A stretch of DNA of 8,444 bases from JBBRLA01 sp038231615 (GTDB lineage: Bacteria > Myxococcota_A > Polyangia > Palsa-1104 > JAEUJZ01), in assembly GCA_038231615.1 (NCBI GenBank), contig JBBRLA010000367.1:1-8444 (forward strand), written 5' to 3'. The notes beneath the pieces were generated by a model that was not told the DNA's origin, did no database searches, and was given only the letters and a program-made list of their open reading frames with translations. The translations under genes were made by a program, and so were the position numbers. Shown piece by piece: positions 1-6,704 of the stretch (the stretch's first letter is position 1; the number at the start of each line of letters is the position of its first letter).

Positions 1-466
1 CTTCAATGACCTTCTGGCCTGGGAGATCATCCACGCCCATGCGTACCAGGACTGGCCGAGCGGACTGCGCAACCAACTTCAGGACAGCTTTGGCTTCCCC
101 GCGCAGCGCTTCGCAGTATTGCGCTACGTCCTCGATACCAATTTCGTGGTCAGTCCGGTCTACGCCAAGCTGGGACTTCTGAACCACAACCTGGTGTACC
201 TCCAGCTCTTCGCCGTCGTCGGCGCTGGCGCTGGCGTAGTCATCGGCGGCGAGCCGGACGCTGGCAGCACAGCGCCTGGACAAGGGCCCCACGCGGCGGT
301 CCTCGTGGACGCGGGCATCGGCGTCCGCCTGTGGCTCTCGCAGCGCTGGTCGGTGCGCTACGATCTGCGGGAATACGTCTCCATCGACACCGTGAGCGGT
401 GGTGTCTCGCTGCCGCTCTTCATGTCCCTGAGCGCGGCGGTCAGCCTGGGAGGCCCCAAGCCATGA
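1..466 (+). CDS. Outer-membrane beta-barrel protein, GltA/NfsA-like (5' partial)
   Basis: The gene enters from the left edge; the frame is open from base 2 to a TGA at 464-466, giving the last 154 residues. The visible part alternates hydrophobic and polar residues with Gly and aromatic residues, as in transmembrane beta-strands, and has no long hydrophobic helix. It aligns by eye with the next gene product: LDTNFVVSPVYAKLGLLN here against LDSNVLFKVLSGKMVLGQN there, and a later strand pair DAGIGVRLWLSQRW against DVGLAFRAFLSRHF. From memory this resembles the Myxococcales-type outer-membrane beta-barrel domain, which includes GltA/GltB and NfsA/NfsB. The TTG at 119 lies inside the conserved domain and is not the true start. 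The stop overlaps the next start as ATGA. The barrel fold is well supported; the Glt/Nfs assignment is inference from gene order. Confidence 0.8.
   Translation, partial: FNDLLAWEIIHAHAYQDWPSGLRNQLQDSFGFPAQRFAVLRYVLDTNFVVSPVYAKLGLLNHNLVYLQLFAVVGAGAGVVIGGEPDAGSTAPGQGPHAAVLVDAGIGVRLWLSQRWSVRYDLREYVSIDTVSGGVSLPLFMSLSAAVSLGGPKP
448..453 (+). promoter_or_regulatory. Ribosome binding site for the second beta-barrel gene
   Basis: GGGAGG lies nine bases before the ATG at 463 and is a good Shine-Dalgarno match. It sits inside the end of the preceding gene. It favours the start at 463 over in-frame starts further upstream such as 331, and the residues that follow 463 form a signal peptide. Confidence 0.6.
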
Positions 467-1134
467 CGACCCAGCCCTCTACTGCCTGCCGCCCGCTGGC
501 CAGGGCGCTCTTCTGCACCGCGCTGGGGCTGGCCCTCTTTGCCAGAGTACCCGCCGCATGGGGAGACGAACTCTCGGACGAGGTGGATGAGAACGAGGCC
601 ATCTATGCCGTTCAAGGCCGACCCATCCTCCGCGGCCACGAGTTCTCCGTCAGCCTGGGCGTGCTTCCGCTCGACTCGCTGTACAAGGGCGTCACCCTGG
701 GCGTCGGCTACTCCTATCACTTCAACGCGGTGCTGGGCTGGCAACTGGCCCACTTCCGCTACTCGTTCAACACCAACACCGGCACGGTGAGGGAACTCGC
801 CGACAAGTTCAACGTCAACACCACCAAGACCCCCCAGGTGAATTATCTTCTCGACTCGAACGTGCTCTTCAAGGTGCTTTCGGGCAAGATGGTGCTGGGC
901 CAGAACCGTCTTGCCGGCGCCGAGATCACCGCCATCATCGGCCCCGCGGTGGCGGTGTTGTCCACCCAGGACGTCAGCTTCGGGTTCGACGTGGGCCTGG
1001 CATTCCGGGCCTTCCTGTCACGCCATTTCTCGGCCAGCCTGGAAGTACGGCAGTACGAGCTGTTCCAGGGCAACCCATTCAAGGTGAACCATGTGCTGGA
1101 TGTCTCGCTGGGCGCGTCCCTCAACCTGCGCTAA
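463..1134 (+). CDS. Outer-membrane beta-barrel protein, GltB/NfsB-like
   Basis: The 223-residue product starts at the ATG overlapping the upstream stop (ATGA). Residues 1-34 form a signal peptide: basic residues at R10 and R14, a hydrophobic core of about residues 15-27, and likely cleavage after A32 or G34, before an acidic stretch (DELSDEVDENE). The mature part is beta-rich: strands around residues 64-105, a segment with NTNTGTVRELADKF near 105-118, then further amphipathic strands to the last residue (LGASLNLR). Its size suits a small 8- to 10-strand barrel, and it is paralogous to the upstream gene along the visible length. From family knowledge, GltA/GltB and NfsA/NfsB are such tandem barrels in the M. 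xanthus outer membrane. The chain ends in Arg instead of the aromatic residue usual for Bam substrates. Barrel and secretion are well supported; the specific role is inferred. Confidence 0.8.
   Translation: MTTQPSTACRPLARALFCTALGLALFARVPAAWGDELSDEVDENEAIYAVQGRPILRGHEFSVSLGVLPLDSLYKGVTLGVGYSYHFNAVLGWQLAHFRYSFNTNTGTVRELADKFNVNTTKTPQVNYLLDSNVLFKVLSGKMVLGQNRLAGAEITAIIGPAVAVLSTQDVSFGFDVGLAFRAFLSRHFSASLEVRQYELFQGNPFKVNHVLDVSLGASLNLR
1081..1086 (+). promoter_or_regulatory. Ribosome binding site inside the barrel gene, for the TPR gene
   Basis: AAGGTG stands four bases before the ATG at 1091; counted from its AAGG core the spacing is six. The other candidate ATG at 1100 would be 13 to 15 bases away, so this site favours the start at 1091. 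It lies inside the coding end of the second barrel gene. Confidence 0.45.
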
Positions 1135-2710
1135 GGGGCCGCGGCCCCAGGTCGCCAGGGCGCGCTCCCTGGCGGCGGCGCTGGTCCTTTCTGCCATCGG
1201 GCTCGGCGGCCCCGCCGTGGCGCAGAAACCCGCGTCCGCGAAGACCGCCGTCACGACGTCTTCTGTAGAGGCGACCGCACCGATCGGCGGGCCCGCGCAG
1301 TTCGCCGAGGCCATGGAGGCGGTGCGCCGCGGAGATCTGGGTGAGACCGCCAGGCAATGCTGGGTATACCTCAACCACCGGGAGCGCGAGGCCCGAAGCG
1401 GGGCGGCGCCCAGAGACGGTGAGGCCGGCGTCTCCGACAAGATGGAAAGCGCCCGCTACTACCTGGCGGAATCGCTGGAGCGCCTGGGCTACGTCCACGC
1501 CGCCATCGATTGGTACCTGCAAATTGTCACCGAGCGCCGGGCGCCGCAGCTTCTGCCCCGCGCCCTGTCTGCCCTCGAACGGCTGTCCCGCGCCCACGGC
1601 TACGACGAGGAGGAGATCGCCCACCAGGGCATCCTTTCCGTCGCCGAGTTCGAGGAGTTGCCGCCGCGTCTGACCTCCTTCATCCAGTTCCGTCAGGCGG
1701 TGGATGACCTGCGTCGTGGCTACGACTCGTGGGCCATCGGGCACCTTGACCGCATCCGTTCCGACACGCCCTACCGGTCCATGGCCCTCCACGCCCGCGC
1801 CGTCTGGCACATCGGCAAGGGCGATCCCGACCAGGCGCTGGCCGACCTGGCCAAGGTCATCGAAGACCAGAACGCCCCCCCCGACGTCCGCTCCCGCGCT
1901 CTGCACACCCGGGCCCGGCTGTACTACGATCGCGGCAAGTGGGAAGAGGCTTACGCCGACCTCGACCGGGTCGACATCCGCCACGAGCCCGGTGCCGAGA
2001 TCCTTTTGGAGAAAGCCTGGGCCAAGTACCGCGTCAGGGATTACAAGACCGCCCTCGGCCTGATCCACGCCCTGGGTGCACCCAGCTACGTCGGGCGCTT
2101 CGCCCCCGAGCGGTTCCTCATGCGCAGCCTGATCTTCAGCAAGTTCTGCCACTTCCGCGCGGCCAAGCGAAGCATCGAGCTGTTCCGGCAGCGCTACCAG
2201 GCCGAACTCGCCGCCCTGCACGAAGGCACCGAACCCAGCGAGATCGACCTGCTCCGCGGGGCCGCCTACCAGCGCACGACGACCACCGGCGCTGGCGCCG
2301 TCCACCAGCTCCTGCAGCAACTGGCCACGGAGAAACGCCGGGTCGGCCGAAATGGGAACTGGGGGCTGATCGACGACCCCGCATCCTTGAACCATGCCCT
2401 CGCCGGCCTCTACGACATCAAGACCCGCGGCGCCCGCTACCGCGAAAGCCAGCTCCTCCGCGGAGCGACCGAGCGCGTGGCCAGCGAACTTTTGGACGCC
2501 AACGAACAGATGAACCTCCTGGAGTACGAGGTGGGTCTGGGCATCTACCGGCGCATCGGCCGCGATGCACGGGTCGCCGAAAAGGAAGGCCCGCGGCAAT
2601 CGGAGGTGCCCCGTGTCTCCGATCGCATCTACTATCACTTCGACGGCGAGTACTGGTCGGACGAGCTTCCGGACATGCAGTTCTTCATCGAGGACCGATG
2701 CGTCGACTGA
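1091..2710 (+). CDS. Exported TPR protein, GltC/NfsC-like
   Basis: The 539-residue product has a long N-terminal signal peptide: basic residues R18, R23 and R25, a hydrophobic core of about 27-40, and likely cleavage after AVA at 44. It overlaps the barrel gene by 44 bases; ATG 1100 is an alternative start that keeps the signal. TPR-like helix pairs follow, for example residues around 118-150 (ESARYYLAESLERLG, then AIDWYLQIV), 230-265 (ALHARAVWHIGKGDPDQALA) and 266-300 (ALHTRARLYYDRGKWEEAYA). Next comes a segment with PERFLMRSLIFSKFCHF near 337-353. The C-terminus, about 514-539, holds FDGEYWSDELPD and a final Cys, which I recall as a signature of myxobacterial TPR proteins of this kind. The position just after two barrels matches GltC/NfsC, a periplasmic TPR partner of the outer-membrane barrels. 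TPR fold and export are well supported; orthology is inference. Confidence 0.78.
   Translation: MCWMSRWARPSTCAKGPRPQVARARSLAAALVLSAIGLGGPAVAQKPASAKTAVTTSSVEATAPIGGPAQFAEAMEAVRRGDLGETARQCWVYLNHREREARSGAAPRDGEAGVSDKMESARYYLAESLERLGYVHAAIDWYLQIVTERRAPQLLPRALSALERLSRAHGYDEEEIAHQGILSVAEFEELPPRLTSFIQFRQAVDDLRRGYDSWAIGHLDRIRSDTPYRSMALHARAVWHIGKGDPDQALADLAKVIEDQNAPPDVRSRALHTRARLYYDRGKWEEAYADLDRVDIRHEPGAEILLEKAWAKYRVRDYKTALGLIHALGAPSYVGRFAPERFLMRSLIFSKFCHFRAAKRSIELFRQRYQAELAALHEGTEPSEIDLLRGAAYQRTTTTGAGAVHQLLQQLATEKRRVGRNGNWGLIDDPASLNHALAGLYDIKTRGARYRESQLLRGATERVASELLDANEQMNLLEYEVGLGIYRRIGRDARVAEKEGPRQSEVPRVSDRIYYHFDGEYWSDELPDMQFFIEDRCVD
2690..2694 (+). promoter_or_regulatory. Ribosome binding site for the large TPR lipoprotein
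   Basis: GAGGA lies three bases before the ATG at 2698, a short but usable spacing. With the lipoprotein signal that begins exactly there, it fixes this start rather than the much longer open frame that continues upstream through the preceding gene. Confidence 0.4.
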
Positions 2711-5700
2711 TCACATCCGTAGCCCTTTGGTCTGTTGCGGCCTCCTCTTCGATCGGCGGGGCCCTTGCGCTCCCCCTGCTGGGTGGCTGCGCCACGCCGA
2801 CCGGGGCCAAGGCCGGCGTCGAGAACCCGACCGTCCGCCTGCAACGGGACATCGCCAAGGTGGATCGCGCCATCGAGGCCACCAAGCGCCTGCTGGCCCT
2901 GGCCCATTCGGCACCCTATGTGCCCGATCTCTACATGCGCCTGGCGGAGCTTTATGCCGAGCAATCGCGCTACCAGTACCTTCTGGCCTACGAGAACGAC
3001 CGCAAGAAGACCCGGGCCGTGGTGTCGATACCGGCCCGTCTGCTGAAGGAACAGGCGGTCCAGCTCTATGACCGGGTGACCCGCGAATACCCCGACTACG
3101 CGGACCTGGACAAGGCACTCTTCTTCAAGGGCCACGAGCTGCGCGAGCTGGGCAACTACGACGAGATGATCGCCACCTTCGAGCGTCTGGTGAAGGACTT
3201 CCCCCGCTCCGCCTTTCGCGCACAGGCCCTGGTGATCCTCGGCGACTACTACTTCGACAAAAGCCAGTTCCCCCGAGCCGAGGACGAGTATAAGAAGGTC
3301 CTGGCCGAGAAAGAAGGCTCCGAGCACGCCATGGCCCGTTACAAGCTGGCCTGGTCGCGGCAAAACCAGGACGACTGCAAGGGTGCCCTCGTATACTTCG
3401 AGGCCGCCGCCAGGACCGCCCTGCCAAAGGCCCTGCAAAGGAGCGGTTCGGCCGTCACCGGGGACAGCGCGGGCAAAAAGTCCGACCTTCGCCGGGAGGC
3501 GCTGGTCGACTCCGGCTTCTGCTTCACCGAGGTGCGAAAGTCGGAAGACGCCATCCCCTTTTACCGCGCCTTGTCCGATAGCCGCGCCGTGTACGTCGCC
3601 TCGCTTTCCCGCCTGGCCCGGCGCTACCACAGCAAGGGACAGTTCAAGCCGGCCGCGCTGCTCTACCGGGAAATCCTGGAGGTCGATCCCTACCACGAGG
3701 ACGCCGTCGAGTTCGTGCAGCGGTTCTATGAAGGCCTGGCCAAGGTGCCCTCCCCGGCCACCGTCGAACGTGACGTGGACATCATCGTGCGGGTCGCCGA
3801 ACTGTCCTACTTCAGCCCCCGCACCTCCGACGCCATCCGCAAGGCCATGGTCCACGACTTCGAGGTCTATGCCCGCGACCTATCGACCAAGGCCCAGCTT
3901 CTGGCCAAGGATCAGAACGACCCGCGCCTCCCGGATCTATTAGGCCAGGTGGCCACCTCGTACGAGCGCTACCTGTCCTTCTTCCGCGACGTGGCCAAGG
4001 TCAAGGAGTCCCACGAGATCGAGGCCAACCTGGCCGACACGCTTTTTGCCGCTAAACGCTTCATCCCCGCCGGACACGCCTACGAGGCAGTGGCCCGACG
4101 CAAGGAGACCGGCGACCGGAAGGGCGTGCTCTTTTCCGCCGCCGCCGCCTACACCCAGGCACTGAAGCAGAAGGGCAACAACAACTACGAGCAGGTGGCC
4201 TCCCGTGCGGGCCTGTATCGGGCGGGTCAGCAGTACATCGCCCAATACCCCAAGGCCGAGAACCTCCCCGAGATCAAGTTCAACATCGCCAACGCCCTCT
4301 ACGACGAGGGCAAGTTCCGGGAGGCCATCGTCCGCTTCACTTCGCTTTTCGAGCAGTATCCCAACACCCGGGAAGGGGGGGTGGCTGCCCAGCTGGCCCT
4401 GGACTCCTTCCGCCTGCTCTACGACATGGAGGGCCTGGCCAAGGCGGGTCAGCGCTTCCTCGCCGACGGGCGCCTCAAGGACGAGGCGCTGCGCAAGAAG
4501 CTCACCGCCGTGGTCACCGCGGCGCAGCAGCGACAGCTCGACGTCCTGACCATGACCGCGACCCAGAGCGATCGTGGCGCCCAGACCCTTTTGACCTTCG
4601 CCGCCAAGAACGCTGGCAGCACTTTGGGCGAGAAGGCCCTCATCAACGCCTTCACCGCGGCCCGGGACCTGAACGACGTTCCGCAGATGACCAAGATTGG
4701 CGAGCAGCTCCTGCGCGACTACCCCAAATCCTCCGAGCTGGTCGGCGTGCTGGGCACCCTGGGCAAGCTGGCTTCCGACGAGGCGCTCTTCGACGAGACC
4801 ACGCGCTACCTGTCCGAGGCGGGCCATCGGGAAGACCGGTCCCCCCGCGGCCAGGAAACCCTGCGTACCGCGGCGGTGCTGCGGGCACAGCGCGGCGACA
4901 GGAAAGGCGCCGAGGACGACCTGCGCACGCTCAAGGAGGCCGGCGCTCCGGCGCAGCTTCAGTCGGATGTGGCCCTGGCCCTGGCTGACCTGTACCGCCA
5001 CACCGGGGACCTCCCGGCCCTGATCGAGGTAGTAAAATCCCAGCCCCAGGCAGGCCCCGAGCTGCGCATGGACGCGCTGAACGCCGCGCTGCTCTCGGGT
5101 TCCACGGTGGACCACCTGGCCCCCGAACTGCGCGCCCTGGCCGGCGGCAAGAGTGCCGTCTCGGCAGAGGCCCGCATGCTCCTGGCCGACGTGGCCCGGC
5201 AGCAGCTTGACGCCATCGCCTTTACCGCCAAGCGGGCCGAGGACGCCAAGGTCATCTCCAGGCGATTCGCCACCCAGAACCAGGTCGAGTCCCAGTACCT
5301 GTCCGTGGTCAAAAGCGGCCACCCGGAAGCGGCCGTCGCTGCCTTGAGCCGGTTGCGCCTGCTTTACAAGGGTGGCGCCGACTTTCTGGCCAGCGCCCCG
5401 GTGCCCCCCGGCCTGTCGCCGGGAGACGTCGGGAAGTACCAGGCGGCCTTTCGCGCCAAGGCGCAGCCGCTGCTTTACAAGGCCGACGAGGTCCTGAAGA
5501 CCTGCGCCGAGACCGCTCAGAAGCTGCACGCCTTCTCCGCCACCGCCCGCGCCTGCGTCGCCGGACAGGAACCCCCGCTTATCGAGCCCTTCCCGCCCGC
5601 GGTGGCGCCGCGGCCGACCCAGCCCGACGCACCGGCCTTGCGTGCCCGCCTGCTGAAGAACCCCAACGACGGGGAGGCACTCTTGCAGCTCGCCATCTTG

Positions 5701-6069
5701 CACTACAAGGCCGGCGACCTCTTCGGCGCCAAACTGGTGGTCGACCGGTCCATTGACCTGGGCGGGGCGACCCTCTCCAGTGCTCAGACATTGGCCGGCG
5801 TCATTGCCCACGACCAGGGCGAGCCGGCAGAGGCCTATCGTCACCTGCAAGATGCCCTGAAAGCGGACAAGCGCAACCCGAAGGCACGATTGAGCCTGGC
5901 CGCGCTCTATCGCGAGGCCGGCTACGGCAAGCTCGCCGCCGCCGAGGTTCCCGGAGCAACCGAGGTCCCGGCCAACCTCCAGGGCGATCCGCTGATCCTT
6001 CAACCGGCCGCGATCCAGACACCGTCCGCCCCCGCCCCTGGCGAGGCAGCGCCACAGGAGAAGAAGTGA
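2698..6069 (+). CDS. Large TPR lipoprotein, GltD/NfsD-like scaffold
   Basis: The 1123-residue product begins with a lipoprotein signal: two Arg after the Met, a hydrophobic stretch, then lipobox LGGC with the acylated Cys at 31 followed by Ala, compatible with outer-membrane sorting under the E. coli Lol rule. TPR-like helix pairs occupy about 75-335 (for example KALFFKGHELRELGNYDEMI at 139-158), 490-595 (EIKFNIANALYDEGKFREAI near 526-545) and 985-1080 (ALLQLAILHYKAGDLFGAKL). Residues 864-952 form a distinct segment with APVPPGL at 900-906, which I recall from other large myxobacterial TPR proteins. The tail from about 1100 is Pro/Ala-rich. The gene overlaps its upstream neighbour by 13 bases and shares one base with the next. 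The likely role is a membrane-anchored periplasmic scaffold; no catalytic motif is visible. It could equally be called AglT/PglI-like; the exact family member is uncertain. Confidence 0.8.
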   Translation: MRRLITSVALWSVAASSSIGGALALPLLGGCATPTGAKAGVENPTVRLQRDIAKVDRAIEATKRLLALAHSAPYVPDLYMRLAELYAEQSRYQYLLAYENDRKKTRAVVSIPARLLKEQAVQLYDRVTREYPDYADLDKALFFKGHELRELGNYDEMIATFERLVKDFPRSAFRAQALVILGDYYFDKSQFPRAEDEYKKVLAEKEGSEHAMARYKLAWSRQNQDDCKGALVYFEAAARTALPKALQRSGSAVTGDSAGKKSDLRREALVDSGFCFTEVRKSEDAIPFYRALSDSRAVYVASLSRLARRYHSKGQFKPAALLYREILEVDPYHEDAVEFVQRFYEGLAKVPSPATVERDVDIIVRVAELSYFSPRTSDAIRKAMVHDFEVYARDLSTKAQLLAKDQNDPRLPDLLGQVATSYERYLSFFRDVAKVKESHEIEANLADTLFAAKRFIPAGHAYEAVARRKETGDRKGVLFSAAAAYTQALKQKGNNNYEQVASRAGLYRAGQQYIAQYPKAENLPEIKFNIANALYDEGKFREAIVRFTSLFEQYPNTREGGVAAQLALDSFRLLYDMEGLAKAGQRFLADGRLKDEALRKKLTAVVTAAQQRQLDVLTMTATQSDRGAQTLLTFAAKNAGSTLGEKALINAFTAARDLNDVPQMTKIGEQLLRDYPKSSELVGVLGTLGKLASDEALFDETTRYLSEAGHREDRSPRGQETLRTAAVLRAQRGDRKGAEDDLRTLKEAGAPAQLQSDVALALADLYRHTGDLPALIEVVKSQPQAGPELRMDALNAALLSGSTVDHLAPELRALAGGKSAVSAEARMLLADVARQQLDAIAFTAKRAEDAKVISRRFATQNQVESQYLSVVKSGHPEAAVAALSRLRLLYKGGADFLASAPVPPGLSPGDVGKYQAAFRAKAQPLLYKADEVLKTCAETAQKLHAFSATARACVAGQEPPLIEPFPPAVAPRPTQPDAPALRARLLKNPNDGEALLQLAILHYKAGDLFGAKLVVDRSIDLGGATLSSAQTLAGVIAHDQGEPAEAYRHLQDALKADKRNPKARLSLAALYREAGYGKLAAAEVPGATEVPANLQGDPLILQPAAIQTPSAPAPGEAAPQEKK
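6056..6060 (+). promoter_or_regulatory. Ribosome binding site for the coiled-coil lipoprotein
   Basis: AGGAG lies eight bases before the ATG at 6069, near-ideal spacing. It supports ATG 6069 over the in-frame GTG at 6066. The site lies within the last codons of the upstream gene, and stop and start share one base (TGATG). Confidence 0.65.
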
Positions 6070-6704
6070 TGCGCCAACGCGGACACCTGGGCCCGTACCT
6101 GCTTTTGTCTGCCGGCTTGCTGGCGGGCTGCGGCGGGGGCCTCTTGCGTCTGCCGGACTCCGCCCTCCTGGGCCTGCCCGCAGAGGGCCGGCGCTGGGTC
6201 TTCGACGCGGAGAACGCGGTGGTCGTGGCCCTGGACGGCGTCGACGTCGCCGGCGAGGGATTGCGCGAGGCGGAGACGCAGGTGGCCCGGGCGGACAAGG
6301 GCCTCAAGGTGGCTCAGACAAAAAACCAGGCTGGCGGCGATCGCCAGGGCGCCGAACTGGGGGTGCAGGCGGCGCAGGCCCAGCTCGCGGCAGCCAACGG
6401 GCAACGGGAGCTGGCCGAAGAGCAGATCCGCCTGGCCCGGGAGAAGGTGAAAAAGGCGCGAGCCGACCTGGAACTGGACAAGGCGCGGCTGGTCACCACC
6501 TATGATCTGGTGGCGGTGCGCGGCTTCTCGCTTCAGCCCTATGAAGCGCAGGTGCAGGACACCGCCCGCCGGGTCGAGTCGGCGCAAAAGCAGACCGACG
6601 CGCTGGCTCACAAGCTGCAAGAGCAGCAGGAACAGACGCAGAACGCGCGGCAGCGCTACATCGCCAAGACCGGCGACTTCGACAGCGGGGTGTGGCTTGA
6701 CTAA
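6069..6704 (+). CDS. Small coiled-coil lipoprotein, possibly NfsE/GltE-position
   Basis: The 211-residue product has a clear lipoprotein signal: basic residues R2, R4 and H6, a hydrophobic core, lipobox LAGC with Cys at 21, then a Gly run. After a short linker come two long, Ala-, Gln-, Glu- and Lys-rich helices with heptad character, about 62-140 (AEEQIRLAREKVKKARADLE near its end) and 158-200 (ARRVESAQKQTDALAHKLQE). A short hydrophobic break near 141-155 (LVTTYDLVAVRG) separates them, so the protein could fold as an antiparallel hairpin. The pattern resembles DUF4398-type lipoproteins and the hairpins of periplasmic adaptors, but I cannot assign a named family. It sits between two TPR genes and is probably a membrane-anchored partner or spacer of the complex. 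Secretion and coiled coil are well supported; function is unknown. Confidence 0.75.
   Translation: MRQRGHLGPYLLLSAGLLAGCGGGLLRLPDSALLGLPAEGRRWVFDAENAVVVALDGVDVAGEGLREAETQVARADKGLKVAQTKNQAGGDRQGAELGVQAAQAQLAAANGQRELAEEQIRLAREKVKKARADLELDKARLVTTYDLVAVRGFSLQPYEAQVQDTARRVESAQKQTDALAHKLQEQQEQTQNARQRYIAKTGDFDSGVWLD

Noticed and set aside
331..462. Possible upstream extension of the second barrel gene to a start at 331.
   Set aside because: It would overlap the first barrel's conserved strands, and would put 44 residues before a good signal peptide and ribosome binding site at 463.
1875..1882. Homopolymer runs: eight C here, seven G at 4375-4381, seven C at 6779-6785 and 7136-7142, considered as phase-variation tracts.
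   Set aside because: Reading frames are intact on both sides and such short runs are expected in G+C-rich DNA; no frameshift is seen.
1121..2638. A 505-residue minus-strand open frame opposite the 539-residue TPR gene.
   Set aside because: Same antisense shadow effect; the plus strand has a signal peptide, TPRs and overlaps consistent with the operon.
1939..2697. The frame of the large TPR lipoprotein stays open about 760 bases upstream, allowing a 1376-residue product.
   Set aside because: The extension lies over the well-supported TPR gene, is Arg/Pro/Gly-rich as out-of-frame G+C-rich DNA is, and would bury the lipoprotein signal that starts at 2698.
2635..3855. A 406-residue minus-strand open frame.
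   Set aside because: It is antisense to the TPR lipoprotein, low in complexity and unsupported by any motif.
3940..6003. A 687-residue minus-strand open frame opposite the TPR lipoprotein.
   Set aside because: It mirrors the strong third-position G/C bias of the plus-strand gene and gives a Gly/Val/Leu/Gln-rich sequence with no recognisable domain.
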